Notes: a model not told the origin generated them from the sequence alone. A stretch of 64,000 nucleotides of DNA from Bacteroidales bacterium (GCA_017940465.1 JAGAYN010000051.1:16147-80146), one strand, 5' to 3'; shown: positions 54,079 to 62,876, counted from the first letter of the stretch. A program made the numbers and translations.

Positions 54079-54122
54079 GATATTTAATGATTTGTGTTAA
54101 ACAATAAATTTATTTCAACGAG

Positions 54123-54131
54123 GCAAATGTA
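54123..54131 (-). promoter_or_regulatory. -7 promoter element of gdhA
   Basis: The minus strand reads TACATTTGC, an exact TAnnTTTGC, about 45 bases before the gdhA ATG. No TTTG is seen at the usual -33 distance. Confidence 0.75.
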
Positions 54132-54209
54132 CACCTTTTTCTGAAATAGGAAAAATTTTTTTATTATTTTTATAAAAAAGCTTCATTTCCGACCCGCTTC
54201 CGGAGGGGA

Positions 54210-54268
54210 CCCTGTCGGTATCCGGTAGGTATCCGGTAGGTATTTACTTCGACTGAGAACCGATATGA
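54210..54268 (+). repeat. Dispersed 11-bp-repeat element, copy 3
   Basis: Three 11-mers (ccctgtcggta, then tccggtaggta twice; 54210-54242) lead into tttacttcgactgag and the constant tail to 54268. It lies between the stop of the hydrolase gene and the gdhA promoter and points against both genes, like copy 2. Confidence 0.9.
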
Positions 54269-54300
54269 ACGCTTATGGCCCACTTGTCCGGCCGGGATTT

Positions 54301-55110
54301 TCAGTAGTAGCACGTTTCCACGAAGTTACGGATGCGGGGCTTGACATACTCGCGCTCCTCGATGAAGACCATGTGGCCGGCGTTCTCGAGGAGGAGGATT
54401 TCGGCGTGGCGGGGAATCATGGCCTGCGAGAGGGCTATTTCGAGGGGGATGCGCCCGTCGCCCTTGCCGTAGACGAAGAGGGTGGGCACCTCGAGGCGTT
54501 CCAGCACGCCGATGCCCGACGCGCGCTGCATCATGCCGCGCTGGGCGGCGACGATGGCGTCGGTGCGGGTTTCGAGGCATTGGTTCTGCAGGTCCTCAAT
54601 TTCCTGCGAGAAGGGGTTGCGGTTGGCTTCGTGGAAGAGCGTGGGGATGAAGCCCACGATGTAGGAGGCGCGGTTGTCCTGCACCTGGCGGCAGACGGCC
54701 TCGCGCTGCGCCCGCTGCACCTCGCCGTCGGGCAGGGCGTGCGAGTTGATGAGCCCCAGGCCGCGCAGGTTGTAGGGATACTTCATGGCGAAGGCCAGGG
54801 CCACGTAGCCCCCCATGGAGTGGCCCGCCATGACGCACTGGTCCACCCCGGCGTGTTCCATCACTTTCTTGACCACGTCGGCCATGAGCTCCATCGTGTG
54901 CACCTCGGCGAAGCTTTCAGTCTGCCCGTGACCGGGCAGGTCGATGGTCAGCACCCGCATGTCGCGCATGTAGGTGAGCACATAGGAGGTCCACACATCG
55001 AGGTTCTGCAGGAACCCGTGCAGCAGCACGAGGGTCTTGCTGTTGCCGCGGCCTTCGTCGCGGTAGTGGACGGTGTGGCCGTCGAGGATGAGGGTACGAT
55101 GTTGCTCCAT
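54301..55110 (-). CDS. Alpha/beta-hydrolase
   Basis: This 269-residue protein has the alpha/beta-hydrolase fold: oxyanion region VLLHGFLQN, LPGHGQTESF, the nucleophile elbow AGHSMGGYVAL (Ser near 97), a C-terminal acid in VYGKGDGRIP, and the catalytic His in NAGHMVFIEER. The substrate is unknown. The ATG at 55110 is preferred; the upstream part of the frame is a shadow of the OmpA-domain gene. It is last in a four-gene unit, 20 bases after the OmpA-domain stop. Confidence 0.9.
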   Translation of the reverse strand: MEQHRTLILDGHTVHYRDEGRGNSKTLVLLHGFLQNLDVWTSYVLTYMRDMRVLTIDLPGHGQTESFAEVHTMELMADVVKKVMEHAGVDQCVMAGHSMGGYVALAFAMKYPYNLRGLGLINSHALPDGEVQRAQREAVCRQVQDNRASYIVGFIPTLFHEANRNPFSQEIEDLQNQCLETRTDAIVAAQRGMMQRASGIGVLERLEVPTLFVYGKGDGRIPLEIALSQAMIPRHAEILLLENAGHMVFIEEREYVKPRIRNFVETCYY

Positions 55111-55130
55111 GGGTATCGCGATTATGGTGT

Positions 55131-57881
55131 TTACTCTCTGAAACGCACCGACACACTGGAGCGGCCGGTGCGGCCGACATTGACGTTCCCGTAGGCCGAG
55201 ATGATGATTTTCGAGCTGTCCACCCCACAGTAGTTCAAGAAGTTGCGGATGAGCCCCCCGCGCTCGAGCGAGAGGTTGTAGCACAGGGCCTGGTCGGCAC
55301 CCGCCACGTCGATGCTGAATTCCACGATGGCCTCGGGATTGAGGTCGAGGAAGCGCGCCAACTGGCGCAACTGCAGCTCGGCGACAGGCGTCAGGGCCGA
55401 GGTGGAGGGATCGAAATCAACGGCGTAGAGCGGCACAGGCTTGTCCATCGCCACCAGCACGGGGAAGGTGTAGCCCTTCAGGCGCTGCCGGTTGTTCGAC
55501 TTGGGGTCCACCACGACCGCCGGGACGAAATAGGTGCCGGCGTCGCCCATGACAGCGTAGTTCCTGTCTTTCTGCACGTTGAATATCACCGAATTGCTCT
55601 CGCCCGAGCAGTCGACCACCTGTGTGACCACCTGCTGCATCATGTCGGCCACACTCACGCGCAGCAGCGCCGTCTCCATACCCAGCACATCGAGCGTGTA
55701 GGCCTCATAGGAGTTCGACGCGTCGTGCGACGTGGGAACGCTGTAGGCCGAGTAGCGCCCCATGTCCTGGTTGGAGGCGAAGAAGAGACTCTTCTCGTCG
55801 GGGCTGAAGGTGACGCCCAATTCAGAGAAGCCGGTGTTGATGTCCTTGCCCACATTCTGCGGCTCGGACCACGCCGTCCAGTCCGTCGCGCTCGTGCGCG
55901 TGGACATATATATATCCCCATAGCCGAGGCCGCCGCGCCCGTCGGAGACGAAATAGAGGGTCTTCAGGTTGCGGCTGAGGATGGGTGTGCGCTCGCTGTA
56001 TGGCGTGTTCAGCACCGGGCCCAGATTGATGGCCGCACCCCAGCTGCCGTTGACATACGGGATGTAGTACAGGTCCGTGGCCAGCGCCGTATCGCCATGA
56101 TAATAGGAGCCCGAGACATTGACGTTGAAGCCGTTGGGACGGTCGGAGGCCAGCAGCAGGCCGCTGCCGTCGGGGAGCATGTAAGCGTCGGTCTCCACGT
56201 AGTCGGTATTGACCGGATAGGGCGGGATGTCGGTCACGCGCCAGGCGGAACCGTCGCGCTCGGCCATCATCACATTGCCCTCGCTGCCCAGCAACATGCG
56301 TGTGCCGCCGGCATAGAAGCCGAAAATCGAAAGCCCGTCGTTCTCGGTGGGGCTGGTGAACAGGGCCTCGCCGCCCGGCACCCACTTGCCACCCTCCTTC
56401 ACGGCGTAGCAAATGCGGCGGCCCGAACCCGACGCACGGGTGAAATACAGGCGGCCGTCCACCTCATTGACGCAGGGGTTGAGGATGTGGTACGTGGCCG
56501 AAAACTCCTTGGACACGCGCTTGCCCGTGGCCGGCGACGCCAGCAGACGCTGCAGTTCCTTGTACTCCTTGTTCGAGGCATTGTCGAAGCAGATATCGAA
56601 CTTGCGGATGCGCTCCAGCGCGGCCTGATAGTTGCGCGAAGCCACCTGCAGCTGAATCATGCGCTGCAGCGGCACAAAGGCGATGCCCTTGCCCATCAGC
56701 TGGCGCACATAGTTGGAATAGCGAGGCAGCTCCACCTCCATGAAGTCGGACATGAAGTTGATGCGGTCCACCTTGTCTGCCATGTCGAGGTCGAGCTCCA
56801 CGGCACGCTCATAGGGGAAGTCGGGATGCTCCTGGCCGAAACGGCGGATGGCCCCCCCGTTGCCCTCATAGGAATGCCAGGAGTAGTAGCGGCGGAAGAT
56901 GTCGCTGTATCGGGTGTCGAACTTGAAATGCTGTAGGTAGAACTTGGCCGACGCCACATCGCGCTGCTGCGCCAGCAGGCTGTTCATGCGGTCCAGGGCC
57001 TTGTCGGCCAGCGGTATGTCGGGATAGGTGTAGGCGAACTGGGCGTAGTCCATCGCCGTCTTGCACTTGGCGTATGTCACCTCCAGAAGCTTGTCCAGCC
57101 GGTCCCGGGCCTGCTCGCTCTCGTCGCTGGTGGGAAAGCGCTTGAGGAAGGCGCTGTAGGCCTCCACGTCGTTGCGCTTGCTGGCCATGGCGTATGCTTG
57201 GCGGCTTTTCTGCCGCTCCGCCGCCCGCAGCACCGAGGGACTCAGCGGGTAGCGCGCCGCCACCGCATCGATGGCCGTCTCGTCCGTCATCCCCTCGTAG
57301 AGCGACGGGGCCAGCTTCGCCAGCCGGGCCTCCATCTGCTCGGCCTCCTTCGTGCCCGGGTAGATGTCTATGAAGTGGTAGTAGCTCTCCGCCGTGCCCT
57401 TCCTGAGGTCCTCGTCATACACCTGGCTGATGCGCCGCTGGCGCAACAGACGCACAAGGCTCATGTCGATGCCGAAGGCGTCCATATAGGTATCCAGCTC
57501 CACAGCCGTCATGTCGGTGCGCGTCTCGATGGTGTTGTAGGCCGCGTCGATGATTCCCTGCTTCAGCTGGCGGATGGAGCCCAGCGTGATGCCGCTGCGC
57601 ACCAGCCTCGCCAACTCGCCGTCCTTGTCCTCATTGATGAGCTTCACATGGCATGTCTCGGCGCTCTGGATATACTTCATCGCCATCGGCAGGTTGCGCA
57701 TGGGGTGCGAGTTGTCGAAATAGAACTGAGCCAGGCTGAAGAGCGTAGCCACATCGTCGGGCTGCTTGGCGTATGCCTTGTTGAGTTTGGTGAACCGCGC
57801 CTCATAGTCGGAGGTCCGCTCCTGGGCCCCTGCGGCCGTAAAGACAGCGGCCACAACAGCAGCAAATAGTAACTTCTTCAT
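55131..57881 (-). CDS. PorE-like protein: TPR, beta-propeller and OmpA domains
   Basis: This 916-residue protein has a signal peptide (KLLFAAVVAAVFTAAGAQ). TPR-like helices occupy roughly residues 25-420. A PD40/WD40-type propeller follows (about 450-700: LYFTRASGSGRRI, LLLASDRPNGFNVN, LYFVSDGRGGLGYGDIYMST, LFFASNQDMGRYSAYSV), then a short beta domain and an OmpA-like peptidoglycan-binding end (EAIVEFSIDVAGADQ, LSLERGGLIRNFL, IIISAYG). That order matches PorE of the T9SS, but PorE is a lipoprotein and this has no lipobox cysteine. It overlaps the upstream gene by ATGA. Confidence 0.8.
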   Translation of the reverse strand: MKKLLFAAVVAAVFTAAGAQERTSDYEARFTKLNKAYAKQPDDVATLFSLAQFYFDNSHPMRNLPMAMKYIQSAETCHVKLINEDKDGELARLVRSGITLGSIRQLKQGIIDAAYNTIETRTDMTAVELDTYMDAFGIDMSLVRLLRQRRISQVYDEDLRKGTAESYYHFIDIYPGTKEAEQMEARLAKLAPSLYEGMTDETAIDAVAARYPLSPSVLRAAERQKSRQAYAMASKRNDVEAYSAFLKRFPTSDESEQARDRLDKLLEVTYAKCKTAMDYAQFAYTYPDIPLADKALDRMNSLLAQQRDVASAKFYLQHFKFDTRYSDIFRRYYSWHSYEGNGGAIRRFGQEHPDFPYERAVELDLDMADKVDRINFMSDFMEVELPRYSNYVRQLMGKGIAFVPLQRMIQLQVASRNYQAALERIRKFDICFDNASNKEYKELQRLLASPATGKRVSKEFSATYHILNPCVNEVDGRLYFTRASGSGRRICYAVKEGGKWVPGGEALFTSPTENDGLSIFGFYAGGTRMLLGSEGNVMMAERDGSAWRVTDIPPYPVNTDYVETDAYMLPDGSGLLLASDRPNGFNVNVSGSYYHGDTALATDLYYIPYVNGSWGAAINLGPVLNTPYSERTPILSRNLKTLYFVSDGRGGLGYGDIYMSTRTSATDWTAWSEPQNVGKDINTGFSELGVTFSPDEKSLFFASNQDMGRYSAYSVPTSHDASNSYEAYTLDVLGMETALLRVSVADMMQQVVTQVVDCSGESNSVIFNVQKDRNYAVMGDAGTYFVPAVVVDPKSNNRQRLKGYTFPVLVAMDKPVPLYAVDFDPSTSALTPVAELQLRQLARFLDLNPEAIVEFSIDVAGADQALCYNLSLERGGLIRNFLNYCGVDSSKIIISAYGNVNVGRTGRSSVSVRFRE

Positions 57882-58408
57882 TTGATCGAGTTCAATATGT
57901 CTTTAAATTCAAAATCCATCTCCTCGAATGTGTCCTTGGTGGTCTCCAGGCGGAACTCCACGGAGGTGCGCTTGTCGTAGAAGTAGGTCATATAGAACTG
58001 GTAGTCTTTCTGGTCGGCAGGGTTGGTATAGGCGCCGATGTAGCCCAACCCGCCCGAAGGAGGAAGCCCGGGACCCTTGGAATACTCGTTGAGCGACTGG
58101 TACGGCTGCTCCATATAGCGCTCGTAGGCCAACTCATAGAGGTCGCCCTCATAGTCCCTGGTCACATAGATGCGGAGGAACGGCAGCACGGTGTCGCCCT
58201 CCATGTCTGTCACCACGTGGCCCACATAGCAGTACAGATAGATATCCCCGCCGGCGGGATGTTCGAATGTGCGCAGGTAGCGCCAGTCGTCGCCATTGAG
58301 ACGGTAGCTGACATTGGTGCCCGGTATCTGCAGCTGTGCCGACAACACCAAGCCCGACAGCAGGAAAGCCGTCAGCAGCACCAGTCGTTTCAGTCGGTTC
58401 TTGGTCAT
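57878..58408 (-). CDS. Small exported protein, unknown function
   Basis: This 176-residue protein has a signal peptide (LKRLVLLTAFLLSGLVLSAQ) and a single beta-rich domain (NVSYRLNGDDWRYLRTFEH, YMTYFYDKRTSVEFRLETTKDTFEEMDFEFKDIL). I do not recognise the family. It overlaps both neighbours by four bases (ATGA on each side), so it is tightly coupled to the PorE-like protein and may be its partner. Confidence 0.75.
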   Translation of the reverse strand: MTKNRLKRLVLLTAFLLSGLVLSAQLQIPGTNVSYRLNGDDWRYLRTFEHPAGGDIYLYCYVGHVVTDMEGDTVLPFLRIYVTRDYEGDLYELAYERYMEQPYQSLNEYSKGPGLPPSGGLGYIGAYTNPADQKDYQFYMTYFYDKRTSVEFRLETTKDTFEEMDFEFKDILNSIK

Positions 58409-59601
58409 TTCTCGATTCGTTCGTTATAAAACTCCAGCAACTGTCCGGTGAGGGTGTCGATGTCGTACTGCTCGGCTATGAGCCGGGCCGCGGCCTGGCC
58501 CACCTGGCGGCAGAAGGCGTCGTCCTGCAGGCAGCGCTTGATTCGGTCGGCGAATTCCTGGGGGGTGTCGGCGATGAGGATATTGACCCCGTCGGTATAG
58601 TCTATGCCCTGCGCGCCGACCGTGGTGGTAACCACTGCCTTGCCGGCCGACATGGCCTCGATGATTTTCACGCGAATGCCGCTGCCGCTCAGCAGGGGCA
58701 CCACGTTGATCTTCTTGCTCCCGATGAACTGCATGGCGTCATCCACCTCGCCCACCACGGTGACGCCTTCGATATGCGACTGCATCCACTGCTCGGGCAT
58801 CTTGCGTCCCGCCAGGTAGAGCTTGGCCTGCGGCACCTGGGCGTGCACCAGCGGCCACACCTCGTCGAGGAGCCACTTGATGCTCTCGCGGTTGGGCATC
58901 CAGTCCATGGCGCCGATATGGAAGAGCGAGTCGGGCTCTTCCTCCACCTGCGGCAGCGCGGGGGGTGTCACCCCGAAGGGGATGCTCACCACAGGCCGCC
59001 GGCATCCGGCTCCCACGAAGCGGTCGGCATCGTTGCGTGTGATGCAGACCACGCCGTCATAGTCGGCCAGATGCTCCAGCTCATAGGCGCGAAGCGTGAG
59101 CGAGAGATGCTTGAGATACCAGCGTTTGAAGGGGTTGCGGCAACTATGTGCGATGCGTTTCCAAATGAGGTGCTCCACGTTGTGGGCGCGGAGGATGACC
59201 TTGGCCTGCGAGTGTTTGCGGATAATCGGCACGTAGGGGGTGAGGAAGATGCTCTCGACATGCACGATGTCGAACTGCTCCTGCTCCAGTATCTGTTTGA
59301 GCTTCTGGGCGAAGTCGTTGCTGACGTAGCGCTTCACGTGGTAGCTCTCGCCGCCCAGCATGGCCCCCATGGCGGGCAGCACCTTGATGCCGAGGTCGAT
59401 ATACACGGCCTCAAAGCCGGTCTGTTCCCGGTATCCGGGGGGTATCTGGTTCTCCCTCACGGGGTGCTTGTCGGTGGCCACGGTGAGCACCTTGACCTGG
59501 CAGCCGCGGGCCAGCAGGCCCTGCGTGATGCTGTTCATGGCCATCGTGCCGCCGTCGACAGGCGGATAGGGAGGCTTGTTGCACAGTTGGAGTACCTTCA
59601 T
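58405..59601 (-). CDS. GT4-type glycosyltransferase
   Basis: This 398-residue retaining glycosyltransferase is of the GT-B fold. It has an N-terminal acceptor domain (NKPPYPPVDGGTMAMNSITQGLL, with HAHNVEHLIWKRI), and a C-terminal donor domain with LFHIGAMDWMPNRESIKWL, LYLAGRKM, VVGEVDDAMQFI, and the E-x7-E motif region GSGIRVKIIEAMSAGKAVVTT. It is first in the four-gene unit and probably acts on surface polysaccharide. The sugar is unknown. Confidence 0.9.
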   Translation of the reverse strand: MKVLQLCNKPPYPPVDGGTMAMNSITQGLLARGCQVKVLTVATDKHPVRENQIPPGYREQTGFEAVYIDLGIKVLPAMGAMLGGESYHVKRYVSNDFAQKLKQILEQEQFDIVHVESIFLTPYVPIIRKHSQAKVILRAHNVEHLIWKRIAHSCRNPFKRWYLKHLSLTLRAYELEHLADYDGVVCITRNDADRFVGAGCRRPVVSIPFGVTPPALPQVEEEPDSLFHIGAMDWMPNRESIKWLLDEVWPLVHAQVPQAKLYLAGRKMPEQWMQSHIEGVTVVGEVDDAMQFIGSKKINVVPLLSGSGIRVKIIEAMSAGKAVVTTTVGAQGIDYTDGVNILIADTPQEFADRIKRCLQDDAFCRQVGQAAARLIAEQYDIDTLTGQLLEFYNERIEK

Positions 59602-59645
59602 AATGGAGTATAACGCCGGATGTTTTTATTTATTGTGCGCGTGAT

Positions 59646-60602
59646 TTATTCCTTTGGCAGGGCACGGAAGCCGGTTCCGAGTATCTCCGCGCTGTCCATG
59701 ATATTGACAAAGGCTTTGGGATCGATGCGGTGCAGGTTGGATTTGAGCTTCACCATGTCGGCACGGTCCAGGGTGACGTAGAGCATCTTGCGCTCGTTGC
59801 CCTGGTAGAGGCCGGTACCCGTCAGACAGGTGCCGCCGCGCTGCAGGTCGTTGATGACGTAGTCGCGCACCGCCTCGGTGTTGTCTGTGACGATGAACAT
59901 GGTCTTGTAGCTCTTCATGCCCTCCACCACCAGGTCGATGACTTTTCCTTCGATGTAGATGATGATGACCGAATAGATGGGCAGGCGTATGTCGCCGAAG
60001 GCCACCAGCGTGGAGAGGGTGATGATGCCGTCCACGATCATCACGAGGGTGCCGAGGGAGATTTTGGTGTACTTGTGGAGTATCATGGAGATGATATCGG
60101 AGCCTCCCGAGGTGGCGCCCGACCTGAATATCAGGCCGATGGCGACGCCATAGATGAGGCCCGCCACGACGGTGTTGAGGAAGTAGTCGGGAGCGAACCA
60201 ACCGCCCCCATGGGGAATCTGCACCATGGAGAGCCCCTCCACGGGGGCTGCAGCGATGGCTCCGTCGTGGATCACAGGGTTGTAGCCCCAAAGGCTTTCG
60301 AGCAGGTAGGTGAACCCGAAGATGAGGATGGTGGAAATGATGGTTTTGATGCCGAATTTCGGGCCGAGGATCCAGGTGCCGATGATGAGCAGCGGGATGT
60401 CCATACAGATGGCATAGAAGGATATCTTCCACGGCCAGAGGGTGTTGAAGACGTTGGAAAGGCCGTAGGTGCCGCCGGGAGCCATGAGGTAGGGATTGAC
60501 GAACATCACGTCGCCGATGGCGAACAGGGCGCTGCCGACGGTGAGCAGCAGGTAGGCGAGGAGCTCGTTTTTGAACGTCTTGCGGGTGTTGGTTTCAGTC
60601 AT
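59646..60602 (-). CDS. YitT-family membrane protein (DUF161/DUF2179)
   Basis: This 318-residue protein has five or so membrane helices with the YitT hallmarks (ALFAIGDVMFVNPYLMAPGGTYGLSNV, GLIFRSGATSGGSDIISMIL). The cytoplasmic DUF2179 domain follows (TDNTEAVRDYVINDLQRGGTCLTG, ERKMLYVTLDRADMVKLKSNLHRIDPKAFVNI). Function of the family is unproven. A -7 element lies 53 bases before the start. It is separated from the GT4 gene by 44 bases and probably has its own promoter. Confidence 0.9.
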   Translation of the reverse strand: MTETNTRKTFKNELLAYLLLTVGSALFAIGDVMFVNPYLMAPGGTYGLSNVFNTLWPWKISFYAICMDIPLLIIGTWILGPKFGIKTIISTILIFGFTYLLESLWGYNPVIHDGAIAAAPVEGLSMVQIPHGGGWFAPDYFLNTVVAGLIYGVAIGLIFRSGATSGGSDIISMILHKYTKISLGTLVMIVDGIITLSTLVAFGDIRLPIYSVIIIYIEGKVIDLVVEGMKSYKTMFIVTDNTEAVRDYVINDLQRGGTCLTGTGLYQGNERKMLYVTLDRADMVKLKSNLHRIDPKAFVNIMDSAEILGTGFRALPKE

Positions 60603-60654
60603 AATTGGTTGTGTGTTTTACTTTTAGTGTGTTTTTTACAGGTTACATTATTCT

Positions 60655-60663
60655 GCAAAGATA
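60655..60663 (-). promoter_or_regulatory. -7 promoter element of the YitT gene
   Basis: The minus strand reads TATCTTTGC, an exact TAnnTTTGC, 53 bases before the ATG at 60602. Confidence 0.7.
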
Positions 60664-60742
60664 CAAATATTATTGCAACCGCGCGGAAATAATTCGCACA
60701 CGCGAGGCACCGCATCCCTACCTCCCAGGGAGACACCCCGTA

Positions 60743-60808
60743 AGCGGTAGGTATCCCATAGGTCTGTTCTATAACTGTTCTTTAACTGTTCTATAACTGT
60801 TCTATAAC
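60743..60808 (+). repeat. 11-bp tandem repeat, six units, without the constant tail
   Basis: Consecutive 11-mers run agcggtaggta, tcccataggtc, tgttctataac, tgttctttaac, tgttctataac and tgttctataac. The first two match the unit type of the three tailed elements; the last four are a different 11-mer in the same phase. It lies in the 280-bp gap between the YitT promoter and tRNA-Gly, which holds nothing else besides the tRNA terminator. Confidence 0.88.
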
Positions 60809-60848
60809 CGGGAGGGGCCTTCCGGACGGAGGCGCCGGAAAGCGTAAA

Positions 60849-60873
60849 CGGGTATCCCTGAGGAGGATACCCG
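60849..60873 (-). terminator. Hairpin downstream of tRNA-Gly
   Basis: The 9-bp arms cgggtatcc and ggatacccg with a 7-base loop lie 11 bases past the tRNA 3' end, followed by ttt on the minus strand. Confidence 0.6.
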
Positions 60874-60883
60874 CATTGAGAGG

Positions 60884-60956
60884 AGCGATAGACGGGGGTC
60901 GAACCCGCGACCTGCGGCTTGGGAAGCCGCCGCTCTGCCAACTGAGCTACTATCGC
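60884..60956 (-). tRNA. tRNA-Gly(CCC)
   Basis: The minus strand folds as a 73-nt tRNA: acceptor GCGATAG/CTATCGC, D arm with AGTTGGCAGA, anticodon stem GCGGC/GCCGC around loop TTCCCAA (anticodon CCC), and T arm GCGGG-TTCGACC-CCCGT with one G-T pair. The discriminator is T. CCA is not encoded. No integrase or duplicated tRNA end is visible, so it is not used here as an integration site. Confidence 0.95.
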
Positions 60957-61018
60957 ATCTTGAACCTCACCATAACGCCGCACCGCGGCGCTTTATTGTA
61001 CCGAGGGCAAATTTTTTT

Positions 61019-61717
61019 TCAATCCTTGCGCCCGAGGACATTCAAAAGTCTGATAAACAGCACGATGATGTCCAAATAAATATCCAGCGCGCTGTCCACC
61101 GCATTGTCCAGCGTCTTCGGGTAGGCCTGCGACTTGGCCACGTCGTAGCCGATATAGCCCGAGAAGAGCAGCACGAAGAACCAGTCGAACAGCCCGCCGT
61201 CGTAGCCCATCAGGAACGTCGCCACCAGCTCGGCCACGATGCCCACCGCCAGCGCGATGAACAGTGTGCGCCCCAGGCCGAGGAACACCTGCGGCCGGAG
61301 CAGCGCCAGAAGCATCATCGTGAGGGTCACCATGCCCGTCAGCGCTATGGCCTTCACCATCACGTCCACCGACACCGCGGAGGCAATCAGCGACAACACC
61401 ACACCGAGGGGGAGCACCACCAGGTTGTAGCCGAGGAAGCTCACCTTCGGGTTCTGCGACTTGGCGGCCAAGAAGATGCCCAGGAGCGTGGGCGCCATGT
61501 AGCCCACCAGCAGCAGCCAGGTATTCACCCCTTGCAGGGCCTCCAACAGCGGATAGGAAAAGTAGTAGACGATGACCGCGTTCAGCAGCAGGCCGTAGGC
61601 CAGCAGGCCGGTCAGGGTCAGGTTGTAGGCGCGGGTCGACATGCGGTCGGCCTCGCCGGACCTCAGCCGCAGTTGCTTGCGGCCCGAGAGGGTCTCGCTA
61701 ATTGTTGCTTCAGCCAT
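61019..61717 (-). CDS. Bax-inhibitor-1 (YccA/LFG) family membrane protein
   Basis: This 232-residue inner-membrane protein has seven predicted helices and the BI-1 conserved features, including LLLNAVIVYYFSY and the SGYIGYDVAKSQAYPKTLDNAVDSALDIYLDIIVLFIRLL end. Members are calcium-leak or FtsH-interacting proteins. The ATG at 61717 is chosen; the longer frame would start with GTG. It overlaps the purM stop by eight bases and is probably co-transcribed. Confidence 0.9.
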   Translation of the reverse strand: MAEATISETLSGRKQLRLRSGEADRMSTRAYNLTLTGLLAYGLLLNAVIVYYFSYPLLEALQGVNTWLLLVGYMAPTLLGIFLAAKSQNPKVSFLGYNLVVLPLGVVLSLIASAVSVDVMVKAIALTGMVTLTMMLLALLRPQVFLGLGRTLFIALAVGIVAELVATFLMGYDGGLFDWFFVLLFSGYIGYDVAKSQAYPKTLDNAVDSALDIYLDIIVLFIRLLNVLGRKD

Positions 61718-62876
61718 AGTATTCAAATTTTCCGTTTTCACTGATAATGGTGACCTGCTTGCTCTCCGCCGCCTCCACGCGCCCCACCACCTGCGCCTCG
61801 ACGCCGAACGAACGGCTGATGTCGATGACGCCGCGGGCCGTGGCCTCGTCGGTGTAGATCTCCATGCGGTGCCCCATGTTGAACACCTTGTACATCTCCT
61901 GCCAGTCGGTGCCGCTCTCCTGCTGAATCATGCGGAACAGCGGCGGCACGGGGAAGAGGTTGTCCTTCACCACATGCAGCTGGTCGATGAAATGCAGCAC
62001 CTTGGTCTGCGCACCGCCGCTGCAGTGCACCATGCCGTCGATCCTGGGGCGGTACTCGTCCAGCACCTTGCGTATGATGGGGGCGTAGGTCCTGGTGGGC
62101 GAGAGGACCAGGTGGCCGGCATCCACACCGGGCACCTCGGTGGGGTCGGTCAGCCGCTTGCTGCCGCAGAAGACCACCTCCTGCGGAAGGCTGGCATCGT
62201 AGCACATCGGGTAGCGCTCGGCATACTCGTGCGAGAACACATCGTGCCGCGCCGAAGTCAACCCGTTGCTGCCCATGCCGCCGTTGTAGGCCTGCTCGTA
62301 GGTGGCCTGCCCGTAGGAGGCCAGGCCCACGATGACATTGCCGGCCTTGATGCGCGCATTGTCGATGACATCGCTGCGCCGCATGCGGGCCGTCACCGTG
62401 CTGTCCACAATGACGGTGCGCACCAGGTCGCCCACGTCGGCAGTCTCGCCGCCGGTGAGCACAAGGTCGAACCCCATGTCACGCATCGTCTGGCAGAACT
62501 CCTCCGTGCCGCCGATGATGGCCGAAATGACCTCGCCGGGCACCAGCTGCTTGTTGCGTCCGATGGTGGAAGAGAGCAGGATGCGGTCCAGTGCACCCAC
62601 GCAGAGGAGGTCGTCCGTGTTCATCACGATGGCGTCCACGGCGATGCCCTTCCACACCGAGAGGTCGCCCGTCTCGCGCCAGTACATGTAGGCCAGGCTG
62701 CTCTTCGTACCCGCTCCGTCGGCGTGCATGATGTTGCAAAACTGCGGGTCGCCGCCCAGCAGATCCGGTATGATTTTGCAGAAAGCCCTGGGATAGAGCC
62801 CCTTGTCGATGTTCTTGATGGCGTTGTGCACATCCTCCTTCGATGCCGACACGCCACGCTGGTTGTACTTGTCCAT
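61710..62876 (-). CDS. purM: Phosphoribosylformylglycinamidine cyclo-ligase (AIR synthase)
   Basis: This 388-residue enzyme closes the imidazole ring in purine synthesis. It has the ATP-grasp-like PurM fold: HADGAGTKSSLAYMYW, VDAIVMNTDDLLCVGA, GGTEEFCQ, LTGGETADVGD, VGLASYGQATYEQAYNGGMGSNGLTSARH, SPTRTYAPII and CSGGAQTKVLHF. This matches the longer Bacteroidota form, about 390 residues rather than 345. Its stop overlaps the BI-1 start. Confidence 0.93.
   Translation of the reverse strand: MDKYNQRGVSASKEDVHNAIKNIDKGLYPRAFCKIIPDLLGGDPQFCNIMHADGAGTKSSLAYMYWRETGDLSVWKGIAVDAIVMNTDDLLCVGALDRILLSSTIGRNKQLVPGEVISAIIGGTEEFCQTMRDMGFDLVLTGGETADVGDLVRTVIVDSTVTARMRRSDVIDNARIKAGNVIVGLASYGQATYEQAYNGGMGSNGLTSARHDVFSHEYAERYPMCYDASLPQEVVFCGSKRLTDPTEVPGVDAGHLVLSPTRTYAPIIRKVLDEYRPRIDGMVHCSGGAQTKVLHFIDQLHVVKDNLFPVPPLFRMIQQESGTDWQEMYKVFNMGHRMEIYTDEATARGVIDISRSFGVEAQVVGRVEAAESKQVTIISENGKFEYYG

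Noticed and set aside
60884-60956. tRNA-Gly as the attachment site of an integrated element
   Set aside because: No integrase or duplicated tRNA 3' end is present, and the neighbours are housekeeping genes.
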